Source: Bythopirellula sp. (GTDB lineage: Bacteria > Planctomycetota > Planctomycetia > Pirellulales > Lacipirellulaceae). Taken from it: a stretch of 44,213 nt of DNA. The stretch covers positions 1-44,213 of the forward strand of contig JANQQA010000351.1 in assembly GCA_028285205.1 (NCBI GenBank). Direction: 5' to 3'. Positions 8,680 through 17,677 of the stretch are shown piece after piece. Each line of letters starts with the position of its first letter. Position 1 is the first letter of the stretch. Position numbers and translations under genes: made by a program. The notes under the pieces were generated by a model. The model did no database searches and was not told where the DNA came from. It saw only the letters and a list, made by a program, of their open reading frames with translations.

Positions 8680-10177
8680 GCGACACTCGCTCGCCTTTGC
8701 ATTCTCTGCAAAAAGGGGCCGCTCAGATGAGATCATCTCTTGCTCTCGGCAGGCTCGTCAAATGGGAGTCTGCGCAGGTATGCGTACTCCCGACGCAGAG
8801 GCTTTGGTAGGAGCGAACAAACTCACGGTATTGCCTCAACGACCATTTGGCGACCTCCGAGCTTTGAAAGGGCTCGCCTCGGAGTGCCATCGCTTCAGCC
8901 CGTTTGTAGCTCTGGAAGATGCTGAGGAGCCAACAGCCCTGATGCTCGAAGTAAGGGGCCTGGCTCCACTGTGGGGAGAGACTCAACAGCAGGGTGAATT
9001 AGAACTCTTGGAAGCAGTTGATCGATGGAGTACTGAAAGGTGCCTCACTATTATTGCTGCCATCGCCTCTACTCCCGGGTTGGCTTGGGCAGCAAGTCAC
9101 TTTTCTGAGTGGCTTACTGGTGGCGAATATGACGAGCGAAGAATCATCCCTTCTGATTTGAGCCTAGAGAAATCGAGACAGCTTCCGGTCGAATCGCTCC
9201 GCATCGGGCAACCAACAACTGACTTATTGCAAAGCTTAGGCATTGAGGATGTTGGGCAATTGCTCCTGCTACCTAAAGCAAGTTTGCAATCTCGCTTTGG
9301 AACAGAGCTTCTCTGGCGACTCGACCAGTTGCTTGGCGAAGCTCCCGAGCCACTCACCTTTTATGAGGCTGATGAACCGCTGGTCGCAAATTGGCCATTT
9401 GAGAACGCGGTTGCCAGTGGAGAAGTACTTCAATCTGTTCTTAAACGATTGTTGGAACGGCTGACCCATTCGCTCGCACTTCGTCAACGCGGAGCCTTGC
9501 GTGTAAGGGTCACCTACTCCTTGGAAATCAGTCGTCAACATCCCACAACTCGCAGCATTAAAATCCGTCTGTTTCGCCCAACAGTTTGCCCCAAAGAGTT
9601 GGCCGAACTTGCTGACCTACAACTTGCAGCAATTCATTTCTCGCACGCTGTTACGTCTATTCGCGTCCAGATTATCGATACGGCTCCACTAGTAGTGCGA
9701 CAGAGAAGACTCTTCGGCGACGAGTCACGTCAAGATAGCCACGAACTAGCGCTGCTCATTAATCGTCTATCGAGTCGGATGGGCGATGACAGAGTTTTGA
9801 GAGTTGAGAAGCAGTCGAGCCACGATCCGAATCGCTGTTTTCAATTCTTGCCGGCTACTGAATTCGAAGCGAAATCTTATCGACTCACCCAGCAGCAAGC
9901 TGAGCGTTTGCGTCGTCTGCCACTAGCGTTCTACCAGGAGCAAAACCAGCCTGCCTCGGTAAGGACGCTTAGCGATAGCACTCCTGCTGCAGTCCTTAGG
10001 CACGGCTGGCAGAAGGTAGCACACACATGGGGTCCGGATCGCGTTGAAACAGGATGGTGGCGTGGACGCGGGTTCAGACGTGATGCGTATTGGATTGAAC
10101 TGACTGATGGCAGTCGGCTTTGGCTGAATTTTGACCGGACGACTCGAGAGTGGAGAGTCGCGGGGGAGTTTTTGTGA
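8597..10177 (+). CDS. imuB: ImuB, catalytically inactive Y-family polymerase homologue
   Basis: This 526-residue protein starts with RILCLWLPDWPVQHYL, the ImuB hallmark that replaces the metal-binding FDVDAFF motif of active Y-family polymerases, so it should not catalyse synthesis. Little-finger-like sequence follows, and QRRLF at residues 369-373 matches the QxxLF beta-clamp-binding consensus, just before a conserved INRLSSRMGDDRV segment. The C-terminal DUF6504-like end reads ETGWWRGRGFRRDAYWIEL. ImuB is thought to be the scaffold that links ImuA, DnaE2 and the sliding clamp. The 8597 start is needed to include the N-terminal hallmark, which forces the 83-base overlap with imuA. The TGA stop shares one base with the dnaE2 ATG. 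Confidence 0.92.
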   Translation: MSHKTSQRILCLWLPDWPVQHYLQEHPERHSLAFAFSAKRGRSDEIISCSRQARQMGVCAGMRTPDAEALVGANKLTVLPQRPFGDLRALKGLASECHRFSPFVALEDAEEPTALMLEVRGLAPLWGETQQQGELELLEAVDRWSTERCLTIIAAIASTPGLAWAASHFSEWLTGGEYDERRIIPSDLSLEKSRQLPVESLRIGQPTTDLLQSLGIEDVGQLLLLPKASLQSRFGTELLWRLDQLLGEAPEPLTFYEADEPLVANWPFENAVASGEVLQSVLKRLLERLTHSLALRQRGALRVRVTYSLEISRQHPTTRSIKIRLFRPTVCPKELAELADLQLAAIHFSHAVTSIRVQIIDTAPLVVRQRRLFGDESRQDSHELALLINRLSSRMGDDRVLRVEKQSSHDPNRCFQFLPATEFEAKSYRLTQQQAERLRRLPLAFYQEQNQPASVRTLSDSTPAAVLRHGWQKVAHTWGPDRVETGWWRGRGFRRDAYWIELTDGSRLWLNFDRTTREWRVAGEFL

Positions 10178-13100
10178 TGCCAGATCCTCCCGTCTATGAA
10201 AAGCGTACGCCGGAATTACTTAACGGGTCTGTGGTTCTAACCAATGCATCCTCACCCTACGCAGAGCTGCGTTGTCGTACAAATTTTTCTTTCTTGGAAG
10301 GCGCTTCCCATGCTGACGAACTAGTAAGTCGTGCCGCGCAATTAGGATATTGTGCGCTTGCGATCACTGATCTAAACAGTCTGGCCGGAATAGTACGAGC
10401 TCATGTTGCAGCTAAACTGGCCGGACTCAAGTTAATTGTGGGTTCGGAGCTGACTTTCAATGATGCACCTTCGACTGTGGTTTGGGCGACAAATAGAGCG
10501 TCCTATGCACAACTTTGTAAGTTGCTAACCCTCGGCAGGCGCCGAGCGGAGAAGGGGAATTGCATACTCTCATGGCAAGATTTACTTGAACACGCGGATG
10601 GCCTGCTTGTTGGGGTAGCTCCGGATGAACCTAACTGTTCAGCAGCTATGCTTACCAAGTATCGAGAGGCATTTTCCGATCGCTGCTACTTGCTGGCTGG
10701 GCTGCATCGACATGGTGATGACCAAGCACGTTTGTCGGCCTTTGCACAGTTATCCAACGATAGCGGTCTGCCCTTGGTGGCCGCAGCTGACGTTTACTAT
10801 CACACAGCTGAGCGACAACCGCTGCACGATGTGCTCACCGCAATTCGTCATGGAATTACGGTGGAAGAGGCCGATGGCCAATCACTGCTTGCAAATGGTG
10901 AGCATCACTTGCGAACTTGCGATGATTTGTACCAGCTCTATCGACAGCATCCCGATGCACTAGCTCGCACGCTAGAAGTCGCTGATCGCTGCCATTTCTC
11001 GCTCGATGAGCTGCGATATGAATACCCCGACGAACTGGTTCCTGAAGGATATCGTCCGATTGAGTGGCTAGAGAAACTTGTCCACCAAGGTTCGCTAGAG
11101 CGTTATCCCGAGGGTATTCCCGAAAGAGTTCGTCAAACATTACGGAAGGAACTTAAACTGATCGAGAAGCTACAGTACGAAGCCTACTTTCTTACCGTCT
11201 GGGACTTGGTTCGGTTCGCTCGCTCGAAGGGAATTCTGTGCCAAGGTCGAGGTTCGGCGGCCAACTCTGCTGTCTGCTATTGCTTGGATGTGACCTCCGT
11301 CGATCCCGCGCAGAGTGAGTTGCTCTTCGAACGGTTTATTAGTGAAGAACGGGGCGAGCCTCCAGATATTGATATTGATTTTGAGCATGAACGTCGTGAA
11401 GAAGTCCTGCAATACGTCTACGAAAAATACGGTCGAGAGCGAGCCGGGTTAGCTGCAACGGTGATCTCCTACCAATTGCGTTCTGCGATTCGCGACGCCG
11501 GCAAAGCGCTGGGGCTCTCACTGGATCGAGTTGCTGCACTGTCGAAACAAGTCGACGGCTGGACGCGCGACCCGAAGCTCTCGCAGCGGTTTGCCGATGC
11601 CGGGGTGAATCCCGATTCAAATCTTGGACGGCGTCTTGTCGCCACGGTGGATCGCTTGATCGGTTTTCCCCGGCATCTCTCGCAGCATGTTGGCGGCATG
11701 GTCATCACTCGGGGTCCGCTATGCGAAATGGTGCCGATCGAGAACGCGGCGATGGCGGACCGCACGATTGTGCAGTGGGACAAAGATGATCTTGAAGCCT
11801 TGGGAATGCTCAAGGTGGACTGTTTGGCGCTAGGCATGCTTACCGCTATTCGCAAGTGCTTTCAGCTGATCGAAAAGCACACGGGCAAGCGATGGACCTT
11901 GGCAACGCTGCCGGCAGAGGATCCCCAGGTGTATGACATGATCTGTGAGGCCGACACCTTAGGCGTCTTTCAGATCGAAAGCCGAGCTCAGATGTCGATG
12001 CTGCCGCGACTTCGACCGCGAAAGTTCTACGATCTGGTGATCGAAGTGGCCATCGTTCGCCCAGGCCCTATCCAGGGCGATATGGTCCATCCCTACCTGA
12101 AACGACGCAACGGTCTGGAGCCGGCGACGTATCCCAATGACGCAATCAAGGCAGTACTTGATCGCACGCTAGGCGTCCCCATCTTTCAAGAGCAGGCGAT
12201 GAAGCTGGCCGAAGTGGCCGCTAATTTCACTCCTGGAGAAGCAGACCAGTTGCGCCGCGCGATGGCGGCGTGGCGATCTCCCGGCAAGATTGATCACTAC
12301 CGTCGAAAACTGATTGATGGCATGCTGGCCAACGGTCTGAGCGAGGAGTTTGCAGAACGATGCTATCGGCAACTGCAAGGTTTTGGAGAGTACGGATTCC
12401 CCGAGTCGCATGCGGCCAGTTTCGCACTCTTGGTTTACGCCTCTTGCTGGCTCAAACATCATCACGCAGCTGCATTCTGTGCAGCCATGCTCAATAGCCA
12501 ACCCTTAGGCTTTTATGCTCCCGCCCAGCTAGTACGCGACGCGCGAGAGCGTCATGTGGAAGTAAGGCCGGTCGATATCAATTTCAGTGATTGGGACTGC
12601 ACGCTTGAAAACGATGAGGGCAACTTTGCCTTGCGTTTAGGAATGCGGTTAGTGAGCGGCTTGCGAAGGGATCACTCAGATCGGATCGAGATCGCGAGGG
12701 TGCACGGGCAATATCGCTCACCCGAAGAATTGCGCCGACGAGCGAGACTCGATCGACAGACGCTCTCAATGCTTGCGGAAGCCGATGCCTTTGGTTCCTT
12801 TGGCACTTCTCGAAGACAGGCGATGTGGTTTGCCTTGGGACAGGAAAAGTCAACTGCCGATCGTCCCTTATTTGCCGATCTCGATGACGAGGAGCCAGCG
12901 ATTGATTCGTTGCCTCAAGCGACCCTTGAAAGTGAGGTCTTCGAGGACTACCGATCCTTGGGGCTTTCTCTGAAGAATCATCCGCTAGCCTTTCACCGCA
13001 ATCGTTTAGATGCACTTGGCGTCCTGCCCGCCGAGGCCCTCCAAGATCAGCAATCCGGAACAAGTGTGACTGTCGCAGGGTTGGTTCTCCTCAGGCAGCG

Positions 13101-13356
13101 TCCGGGAACCGCCAAGGGAATTACCTTTGTCACATTGGAAGATGAGACCGGCGTGACGAATCTGATTATTCATGCGCAAACTTGGGAGCGGTACTATCGC
13201 GTGGCCAAGCGTAACCGAGCCTGGATCGCTCATGGGGAGCTGCAACATGCCGAAGGGGTGATTCACTTGTTGGTGAGGCAGATTGAACCTCTTGAGCCTG
13301 AGCAGGACCCAGGACATTTGGAATCACTCCGTGCCACATCGCGAGACTTTCGCTAG
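10177..13356 (+). CDS. dnaE2: Error-prone DNA polymerase DnaE2 (ImuC)
   Basis: This C-family polymerase of about 1,059 residues contains an N-terminal PHP domain (CRTNFSFLEGASHADELV, near residues 30-250). The polymerase core has PDIDIDF at 396-402 and KVDCLALG around Asp548. By motif, Asp397, Asp399 and Asp548 correspond to the three metal-binding aspartates of the Pol III alpha subunit. A C-terminal OB fold follows (VTVAGLVLLRQRPGTAKG onwards). The family makes mutagenic translesion synthesis products during DNA damage. The frame is open from a GTG at 10150, but GGGGGAG at 10162-10168 sits 8 bases before the ATG at 10177, and that ATG overlaps the imuB stop as TGATG. The order imuA-imuB-dnaE2 supports the DnaE2 rather than the replicative assignment. 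Confidence 0.96.
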   Translation: MPDPPVYEKRTPELLNGSVVLTNASSPYAELRCRTNFSFLEGASHADELVSRAAQLGYCALAITDLNSLAGIVRAHVAAKLAGLKLIVGSELTFNDAPSTVVWATNRASYAQLCKLLTLGRRRAEKGNCILSWQDLLEHADGLLVGVAPDEPNCSAAMLTKYREAFSDRCYLLAGLHRHGDDQARLSAFAQLSNDSGLPLVAAADVYYHTAERQPLHDVLTAIRHGITVEEADGQSLLANGEHHLRTCDDLYQLYRQHPDALARTLEVADRCHFSLDELRYEYPDELVPEGYRPIEWLEKLVHQGSLERYPEGIPERVRQTLRKELKLIEKLQYEAYFLTVWDLVRFARSKGILCQGRGSAANSAVCYCLDVTSVDPAQSELLFERFISEERGEPPDIDIDFEHERREEVLQYVYEKYGRERAGLAATVISYQLRSAIRDAGKALGLSLDRVAALSKQVDGWTRDPKLSQRFADAGVNPDSNLGRRLVATVDRLIGFPRHLSQHVGGMVITRGPLCEMVPIENAAMADRTIVQWDKDDLEALGMLKVDCLALGMLTAIRKCFQLIEKHTGKRWTLATLPAEDPQVYDMICEADTLGVFQIESRAQMSMLPRLRPRKFYDLVIEVAIVRPGPIQGDMVHPYLKRRNGLEPATYPNDAIKAVLDRTLGVPIFQEQAMKLAEVAANFTPGEADQLRRAMAAWRSPGKIDHYRRKLIDGMLANGLSEEFAERCYRQLQGFGEYGFPESHAASFALLVYASCWLKHHHAAAFCAAMLNSQPLGFYAPAQLVRDARERHVEVRPVDINFSDWDCTLENDEGNFALRLGMRLVSGLRRDHSDRIEIARVHGQYRSPEELRRRARLDRQTLSMLAEADAFGSFGTSRRQAMWFALGQEKSTADRPLFADLDDEEPAIDSLPQATLESEVFEDYRSLGLSLKNHPLAFHRNRLDALGVLPAEALQDQQSGTSVTVAGLVLLRQRPGTAKGITFVTLEDETGVTNLIIHAQTWERYYRVAKRNRAWIAHGELQHAEGVIHLLVRQIEPLEPEQDPGHLESLRATSRDFR

Positions 13357-13552
13357 GTCGAGTCATTGGCGGCGGCGAGCGGTGGCTATGATGAGTTGGA
13401 AGTGTTTATTTCACAAATCGACGCTGCTTCGGACGAGACTGGTGGCTACTCACAAACTTTCCCACGCGATCCATGCCCCACTCCCGCTGCGTCGGGCCGG
13501 ATTGTAAGATGCATTACTTGCATCAAAGTCACTCGTTGCTCAAGGAGAAAAC

Positions 13553-14101
13553 ATGCGGATCTCGGTCGTTTGTGGAACCAATCGTGAAGGTGCGTTGTCG
13601 CGTGTCCTGGCAACCGAGGTCGCGGAAAGTTATCGGCAACTGGGACATGAGATTGACAGCCTCGACATGGCGGAGTTGCCGCCTGACGTCTTGAACGCGA
13701 ACGCCTACAAGGAAAAAACGCCCGCGATTCAGGAACTCATCGATCGCTTTCTGGCCTGTGACGGGGCAGTGTTTGTGATTCCCGAGTACAACGGCAGCTA
13801 TCCCGGAATTCTCAAGTTGTTTGTGGACATGCTGCCGTTTCCTGAGGGCTTCGATTCGCGCCCTTGTGCGTTCATCGGACTTGCCGCCGGTCAGTTCAAA
13901 TCGTTGCGGGCTGTCGAGCACTTTCAACAGGTCGCTGGCTACCGCAACGCTTACATCTTCCCGCGCAGGCTTTTCATCGGCGACAGTTACAGTGCCTTTA
14001 TTGACGGCAAACTTGCGGACGATGAGCTATCCGAACGACTACACGACCAAGCGGCAAAGTTCACTGCCTTTATTTCCGCCTTGTCGGGTGAGAAAAGCTA
14101 G
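13553..14101 (+). CDS. NAD(P)H-dependent FMN reductase-like flavoprotein
   Basis: This 182-residue protein has the flavodoxin-like fold of the NADPH-dependent FMN reductase family. It starts with a beta strand and phosphate-binding loop (ISVVCGTNREGALSRVLA) and carries the signature PEYNGSYPGILK at about residues 77-88, where flavin contacts usually lie. The length is normal for the family. AAGGAG lies 6 bases before the ATG. Members reduce flavins, quinones, azo compounds or chromate using NAD(P)H in the cytoplasm, and the physiological substrate here is unknown. It sits 196 bases after dnaE2 and is not obviously part of the mutasome operon. It converges with fucI. Confidence 0.87.
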   Translation: MRISVVCGTNREGALSRVLATEVAESYRQLGHEIDSLDMAELPPDVLNANAYKEKTPAIQELIDRFLACDGAVFVIPEYNGSYPGILKLFVDMLPFPEGFDSRPCAFIGLAAGQFKSLRAVEHFQQVAGYRNAYIFPRRLFIGDSYSAFIDGKLADDELSERLHDQAAKFTAFISALSGEKS

Positions 14102-14113
14102 CGAGCGACCGCC

Positions 14114-14127
14114 CCAGCGACTGCTGG
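14114..14127. terminator. Short hairpin between convergent genes
   Basis: CCAGC (14114-14118) and GCTGG (14123-14127) form a 5-bp stem with a 4-base loop in the 50-base gap between the flavin reductase and fucI stop codons. There is no T-run on either side, so the terminator call is weak. Confidence 0.2.
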
Positions 14128-14151
14128 TCCGATTGTAACTGCATCAGCACT

Positions 14152-15924
14152 TCATCCATACAGAGGCCCATAGTTGCCGCAGGCACGGAAGTCCGCTGAT
14201 TCCAGGTCTGCCGTTCCGAATGCATTCCAGGCACTGGGTCGGAAGATGTTTTCGGCTGGCACGTTGTGCATGTAGACGGGAATACGTAGCGTGGACGCCA
14301 GCGAGATGAGATCGGCGCCGATGTGTCCGTAACTCATCACGCAGTGATTGGCTCCCCAATTGTTCATCACGCTGTAGGTGTCTCGGAACGCTCCTGTGCC
14401 AGTGGTCCTAGGCGCAAACCAGGTGGTTGGCCAGGTCGGATTGGTCCGCTGGTCCAAGACGTCGTGTGCCTTCTCAGGCAGTTCCACGGTAACGCCTTCC
14501 GCTACCTGCAACGCCGGACCGAGGCCATCCACCAGATTCAAACGTGCAATGGTTGCAGGCATGCCGCCTTTCGTGCAGTAGCGGGTCGACCAACCGCCGC
14601 CGGGGAAGTACTCGGTGATTGATGGATGCCACGTCGTCGCCTGCAAGCAGGCTTGCACTTCCTCATCGGTGATCTCCCACCACGGCTTCATTGCTGGCTG
14701 GCCGTCCACCTGCTGCTGACCAGTCCCATCGAGCGCGGCAGGTCCAGAGTTGATCAAATGAAGGAGGCCACCAGCAGCGTCTCCTTCGAGTTTGTGCCCA
14801 GTAGTACGCTCGACAGCGTCGGGGCTCCAGTAGGTTCGAAGGTCGGCGAAAATCTGAGCCGTATTGGTCAGCAGATGACCAAACAGCATGGTCACCGCAT
14901 TGAGAGCGTCGTTCTCCGTTGCCACAATGTAAGGGCAGCGGCGTCCATTCCAGTCGAAGGAGGTGTTGAGAATCGCCTCCATGAAATCGCCGTTGGGATA
15001 GGTGTCGGTCCACTGACGCTGCCCCTGAAATCCAGCGGCAATCGCGTGATGGCCTTGGGCTTCTTCCTGATAGCCCATCTCGGCAAGCCGCGGATTACCG
15101 ACCATTAGGTCTCGCGTAGCCAACGCCATTTTGACGCTGGTTTCCCATTCTTGATCAAGCTTTTCGCGGCTCCGCCGCTTGTCTTCCGAATTGGCGTCAA
15201 ATCCCTCAGGACAGTTTTCCTTCACCCACGATAAGGCCCGCTGATACTCTTCCTGGTCGTAGATTCCATCCCGCTCGCGACGTGCGATTTCCGTCATGTC
15301 GATCACCTCGACACGCATGCCGAGATACTTCTCGAAGAACGAGGAATCGACCACGGAGCCGGCAATTCCCATCGAGGTACCGCCAATCGACAGGTACGAT
15401 CTCCCCTTAAGTTGCGATACGGCCAGGCCGGCGCGTGCGAAGCGAAGGATCTTCGTCGCGACATCCTCGGGGATGCTGCTGTCGCCCGCGTCCTGTACAT
15501 CCCGACCGTAAATGCCGAACGCGGGAAGTCCCTTCTGCGTATGTCCGGCCAGCACGGCCGCCAGATAAACAGCGCCGGGCCGTTCGGTGCCGTTGAAGCC
15601 CCAAACTGCTTTGGGTCGATGCGGATTCATGTCCATCGTTTCTGAGCCATAACACCAGCAGGGCGTAATGGTGAGTGACACGTCGACGCCTTCACGCTGA
15701 AACTTGTCTTCGGCGGCAGCCGCTTCGGCGACCCCACCAATGCATGTGTCATGCACGACGCACTCGACAGACAATCCATCCGGCAGACGCACATTGCTGG
15801 AAATTAGATCCGCGACTGCTCGGGCCTGACCCATCGTCTGATCTTCTAGCGACTCGCGAACGCCACCCATCCGGCCATCAATGGTGGGTCGGATACCAAT
15901 CTTGGGATTGCTCTGGTTGGACAT
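14152..15924 (-). CDS. fucI: L-fucose isomerase
   Basis: This 590-residue protein matches L-fucose isomerase in length and throughout its sequence. It begins IGIRPTIDGRMGGVRESLE, has GFNGTERPGAVYLAA around residues 109-123, and TENDALNA around 336-343. By motif, Glu316 (NGDFMEA), Asp339 (TENDA) and His527 (NNWGANH) correspond to the Mn2+ ligands of the E. coli enzyme. The enzyme interconverts L-fucose and L-fuculose (also D-arabinose and D-ribulose) in the cytoplasm as a hexamer. AGAGGAA lies upstream of the ATG at a rather long spacing. No fuculokinase or aldolase gene is in the window, so the rest of the pathway must be elsewhere. A sulfatase gene a few kilobases away would suit degradation of sulfated fucans, which is inference. 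Confidence 0.96.
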   Translation of the reverse strand: MSNQSNPKIGIRPTIDGRMGGVRESLEDQTMGQARAVADLISSNVRLPDGLSVECVVHDTCIGGVAEAAAAEDKFQREGVDVSLTITPCWCYGSETMDMNPHRPKAVWGFNGTERPGAVYLAAVLAGHTQKGLPAFGIYGRDVQDAGDSSIPEDVATKILRFARAGLAVSQLKGRSYLSIGGTSMGIAGSVVDSSFFEKYLGMRVEVIDMTEIARRERDGIYDQEEYQRALSWVKENCPEGFDANSEDKRRSREKLDQEWETSVKMALATRDLMVGNPRLAEMGYQEEAQGHHAIAAGFQGQRQWTDTYPNGDFMEAILNTSFDWNGRRCPYIVATENDALNAVTMLFGHLLTNTAQIFADLRTYWSPDAVERTTGHKLEGDAAGGLLHLINSGPAALDGTGQQQVDGQPAMKPWWEITDEEVQACLQATTWHPSITEYFPGGGWSTRYCTKGGMPATIARLNLVDGLGPALQVAEGVTVELPEKAHDVLDQRTNPTWPTTWFAPRTTGTGAFRDTYSVMNNWGANHCVMSYGHIGADLISLASTLRIPVYMHNVPAENIFRPSAWNAFGTADLESADFRACGNYGPLYG

Positions 15925-16054
15925 GGGGATATGTTTCCTCTACGTGTTTTGCCTGTTTACCGGTGACATCGTAGCGGCAGTTTGTCCTGCGGAAAATAGG
16001 GTCGGTGTGTCTTCGCGGTGTATGCACAGCATTGCCGATTGCGCGGTCAAATAC

Positions 16055-16080
16055 TAGACAGAAAAGGATTTTGCTATACT
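16055..16080 (+). promoter_or_regulatory. Candidate promoter of the LRR gene
   Basis: TGCTATACT (16072-16080) is a good extended -10 element. TAGACA at 16055-16060 resembles a -35 box, but the 14-base spacer is short, so the extended -10 would carry most of the recognition. The predicted leader of about 105 bases includes the inverted repeat at 16102-16127. Confidence 0.3.
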
Positions 16081-16101
16081 CGGCAACTTCCTGCAATGAG
16101 C

Positions 16102-16127
16102 CACGGTTTCGATTGTAGAAAACCGTG
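16102..16127. repeat. Perfect 8-bp inverted repeat in the LRR leader
   Basis: CACGGTTT (16102-16109) and AAACCGTG (16120-16127) are perfect inverted copies around a 10-base loop, 65 bases before the LRR gene start. It could be an RNA hairpin in the leader or a repressor site. No T-run follows. Confidence 0.4.
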
Positions 16128-16192
16128 ACCGACGGTACTCTAATCGTTGCCACCATTGGACTCCATTAATCTCATTCCATCTCAGGATCGAC

Positions 16193-16903
16193 ATGTCAGA
16201 GCCCTCCCCACCAAGACGCAAAGTAAGCATCACGCTACCGATGATCGGACTGGCGGTGGTCGCTGTTGGGCTCGTCTATCTGTTGCTGTCGGGCAGCGGG
16301 GCCGACGAACAGGCGGCCAAGCAAGTCATTACCGATCTGGGGGGCATCACGGTGTTGGACGCCAGCCAGCAACATGTCGGTACGTTGAACCTCCAGCTAA
16401 TCAAGGGCGAAGCGGAGATCCAGAAAGCAATGGCTCAGGTCTCGAATCTACCTCAGCTGGAGGTGCTGGACGCCTCGTCGACGTTGCTCAGCGACGACGA
16501 TCTGGTGCCGGTCGCTGGTCTTCGGAAGCTAAACTCATTGCACCTGAACGACACGAAGCTAACGGATGAAGGACTGCCGCGACTCGCCCCGTTGCAACAG
16601 CTTTATGGACTTCACGTCGCTCGTACGGCCGTCACCGACAAGGGCCTGCTCGAAATTGCTAAGTTGCAAGGACTGGTGCATCTCGACCTCTCGGGCAACG
16701 ATATTGGGTCCGGCCTAGCTCAGCTGAAAGGCTTGCCGAAGCTCACCTGGCTGCTTGTGCAAGACGTCTCGCTCGAGCCCCCAGTACTAGAAGCGCTGAG
16801 CAAGCTGACTCAAATCAAGCGCCTAACTATTGGGGACATAGAGTCTCGACCGGAAATGGTGGAGGACTTAAACAAGCAGTTGCCGGGCGTGACGATCGAT
16901 TGA
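16193..16903 (+). CDS. Membrane-anchored leucine-rich-repeat protein
   Basis: This 236-residue protein has a short basic N-terminus (PPRRK), one hydrophobic segment at about residues 13-33 (TLPMIGLAVVAVGLVYLLLS), and then about six leucine-rich repeats of 23-24 residues. Examples are LPQLEVLDASSTLLSDDDL, LRKLNSLHLNDTKLTDEGL and LQGLVHLDLSGNDI. The repeat pattern xxLxxLxLxxTxhTDxGL is common in planctomycete proteins. It is probably anchored in the cytoplasmic membrane with the repeats outside. AGGA lies 7 bases before the ATG. No catalytic domain is visible; a protein-binding role is the usual expectation. It converges with the lipoprotein gene on the other strand. Confidence 0.8.
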   Translation: MSEPSPPRRKVSITLPMIGLAVVAVGLVYLLLSGSGADEQAAKQVITDLGGITVLDASQQHVGTLNLQLIKGEAEIQKAMAQVSNLPQLEVLDASSTLLSDDDLVPVAGLRKLNSLHLNDTKLTDEGLPRLAPLQQLYGLHVARTAVTDKGLLEIAKLQGLVHLDLSGNDIGSGLAQLKGLPKLTWLLVQDVSLEPPVLEALSKLTQIKRLTIGDIESRPEMVEDLNKQLPGVTID

Positions 16904-16995
16904 TGTGAATAATCGAAGTGACCGAGTGTAGGCAGAGAGATGATGCGTTAGATTTGTTTTCCGATATCGTCTGGTGCCAATCGAGTTGCCGCAGG

Positions 16996-17610
16996 TTACT
17001 TCGTGCCAATACGGAACTGAATGCCCGTTGCTACGTTGGGGATATCATCCGCGGCTTCGTAGCCGAGGGTCGTTTCGCTGTTGTACTGCGCGGGGATTGT
17101 CTCTTGGCCGTCGGCCATCCTTGAGATTCGCACGCGGTACATACCCAGGTAGAGCCCAGGAAAATCAGCATCGGATCCTGCAAGATAGGCATTTCCTCCC
17201 CCGTCAGTCTCCCCGCTGCTGGGTGTGAATGCCTCGCCGAGGAACTCCTCAGGCTCAAACGTGACTGTGGCACCAGCTAGTGGGCGATTCCCTGCGAATA
17301 CCGTTACGCCGCCACCCACAATTGTCGTGTTGGCAGTCTTGTAGTAGCGCACCCGGTCAGCGATCTCACTGGCATTCAATGCCGAATCACCATCCTGATC
17401 AATGCGCGAAAACGCCACGAGCAGACCCGGGCTCTGCTCAGCCTCGGTTAGGTCAATCTTTCCATCACCGTCTGCGTCGTACTGTTCAATTGCTTGTGTC
17501 CCAGAAGTATCCGGATCAAACGACGGCCGCGAGGGACCGGTGGGCAGTTGTGAGCATCCTGGGCCTGCTAGGGCCAATATCGCGCATCCACAGAATAGAC
17601 CATTCTTCAA
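16996..17610 (-). CDS. Putative lipoprotein with two EF-hand loops
   Basis: This protein of about 204 residues starts with a hydrophobic export signal (CGCAILALAGPGC) whose cysteine could be lipidated, although the lipobox is imperfect. Two calcium-binding EF-hand loops follow: DADGDGKIDLTE and DQDGDSALNASE. The C-terminal half (VFAGNRPLAGATVTFEP and YLGMYRVRISR) resembles the Ig-like carboxypeptidase-regulatory fold often found in planctomycete lipoproteins. The frame is open back to an ATG at 17724, but that start overlaps the DUF1559 gene and adds a poor leader. A TTG at 17610 has GAGGTG 6 bases upstream; a GTG at 17619 is another option. It lies 67 bases after the DUF1559 gene on the same strand. 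Confidence 0.72.
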   Translation of the reverse strand: MKNGLFCGCAILALAGPGCSQLPTGPSRPSFDPDTSGTQAIEQYDADGDGKIDLTEAEQSPGLLVAFSRIDQDGDSALNASEIADRVRYYKTANTTIVGGGVTVFAGNRPLAGATVTFEPEEFLGEAFTPSSGETDGGGNAYLAGSDADFPGLYLGMYRVRISRMADGQETIPAQYNSETTLGYEAADDIPNVATGIQFRIGTK

Positions 17611-17677
17611 CGTTTGCACCTCAAAGGCTGATTTGCACAACTCGGAAATCCAATTCGATGTTCCGAAATTCCAGTTT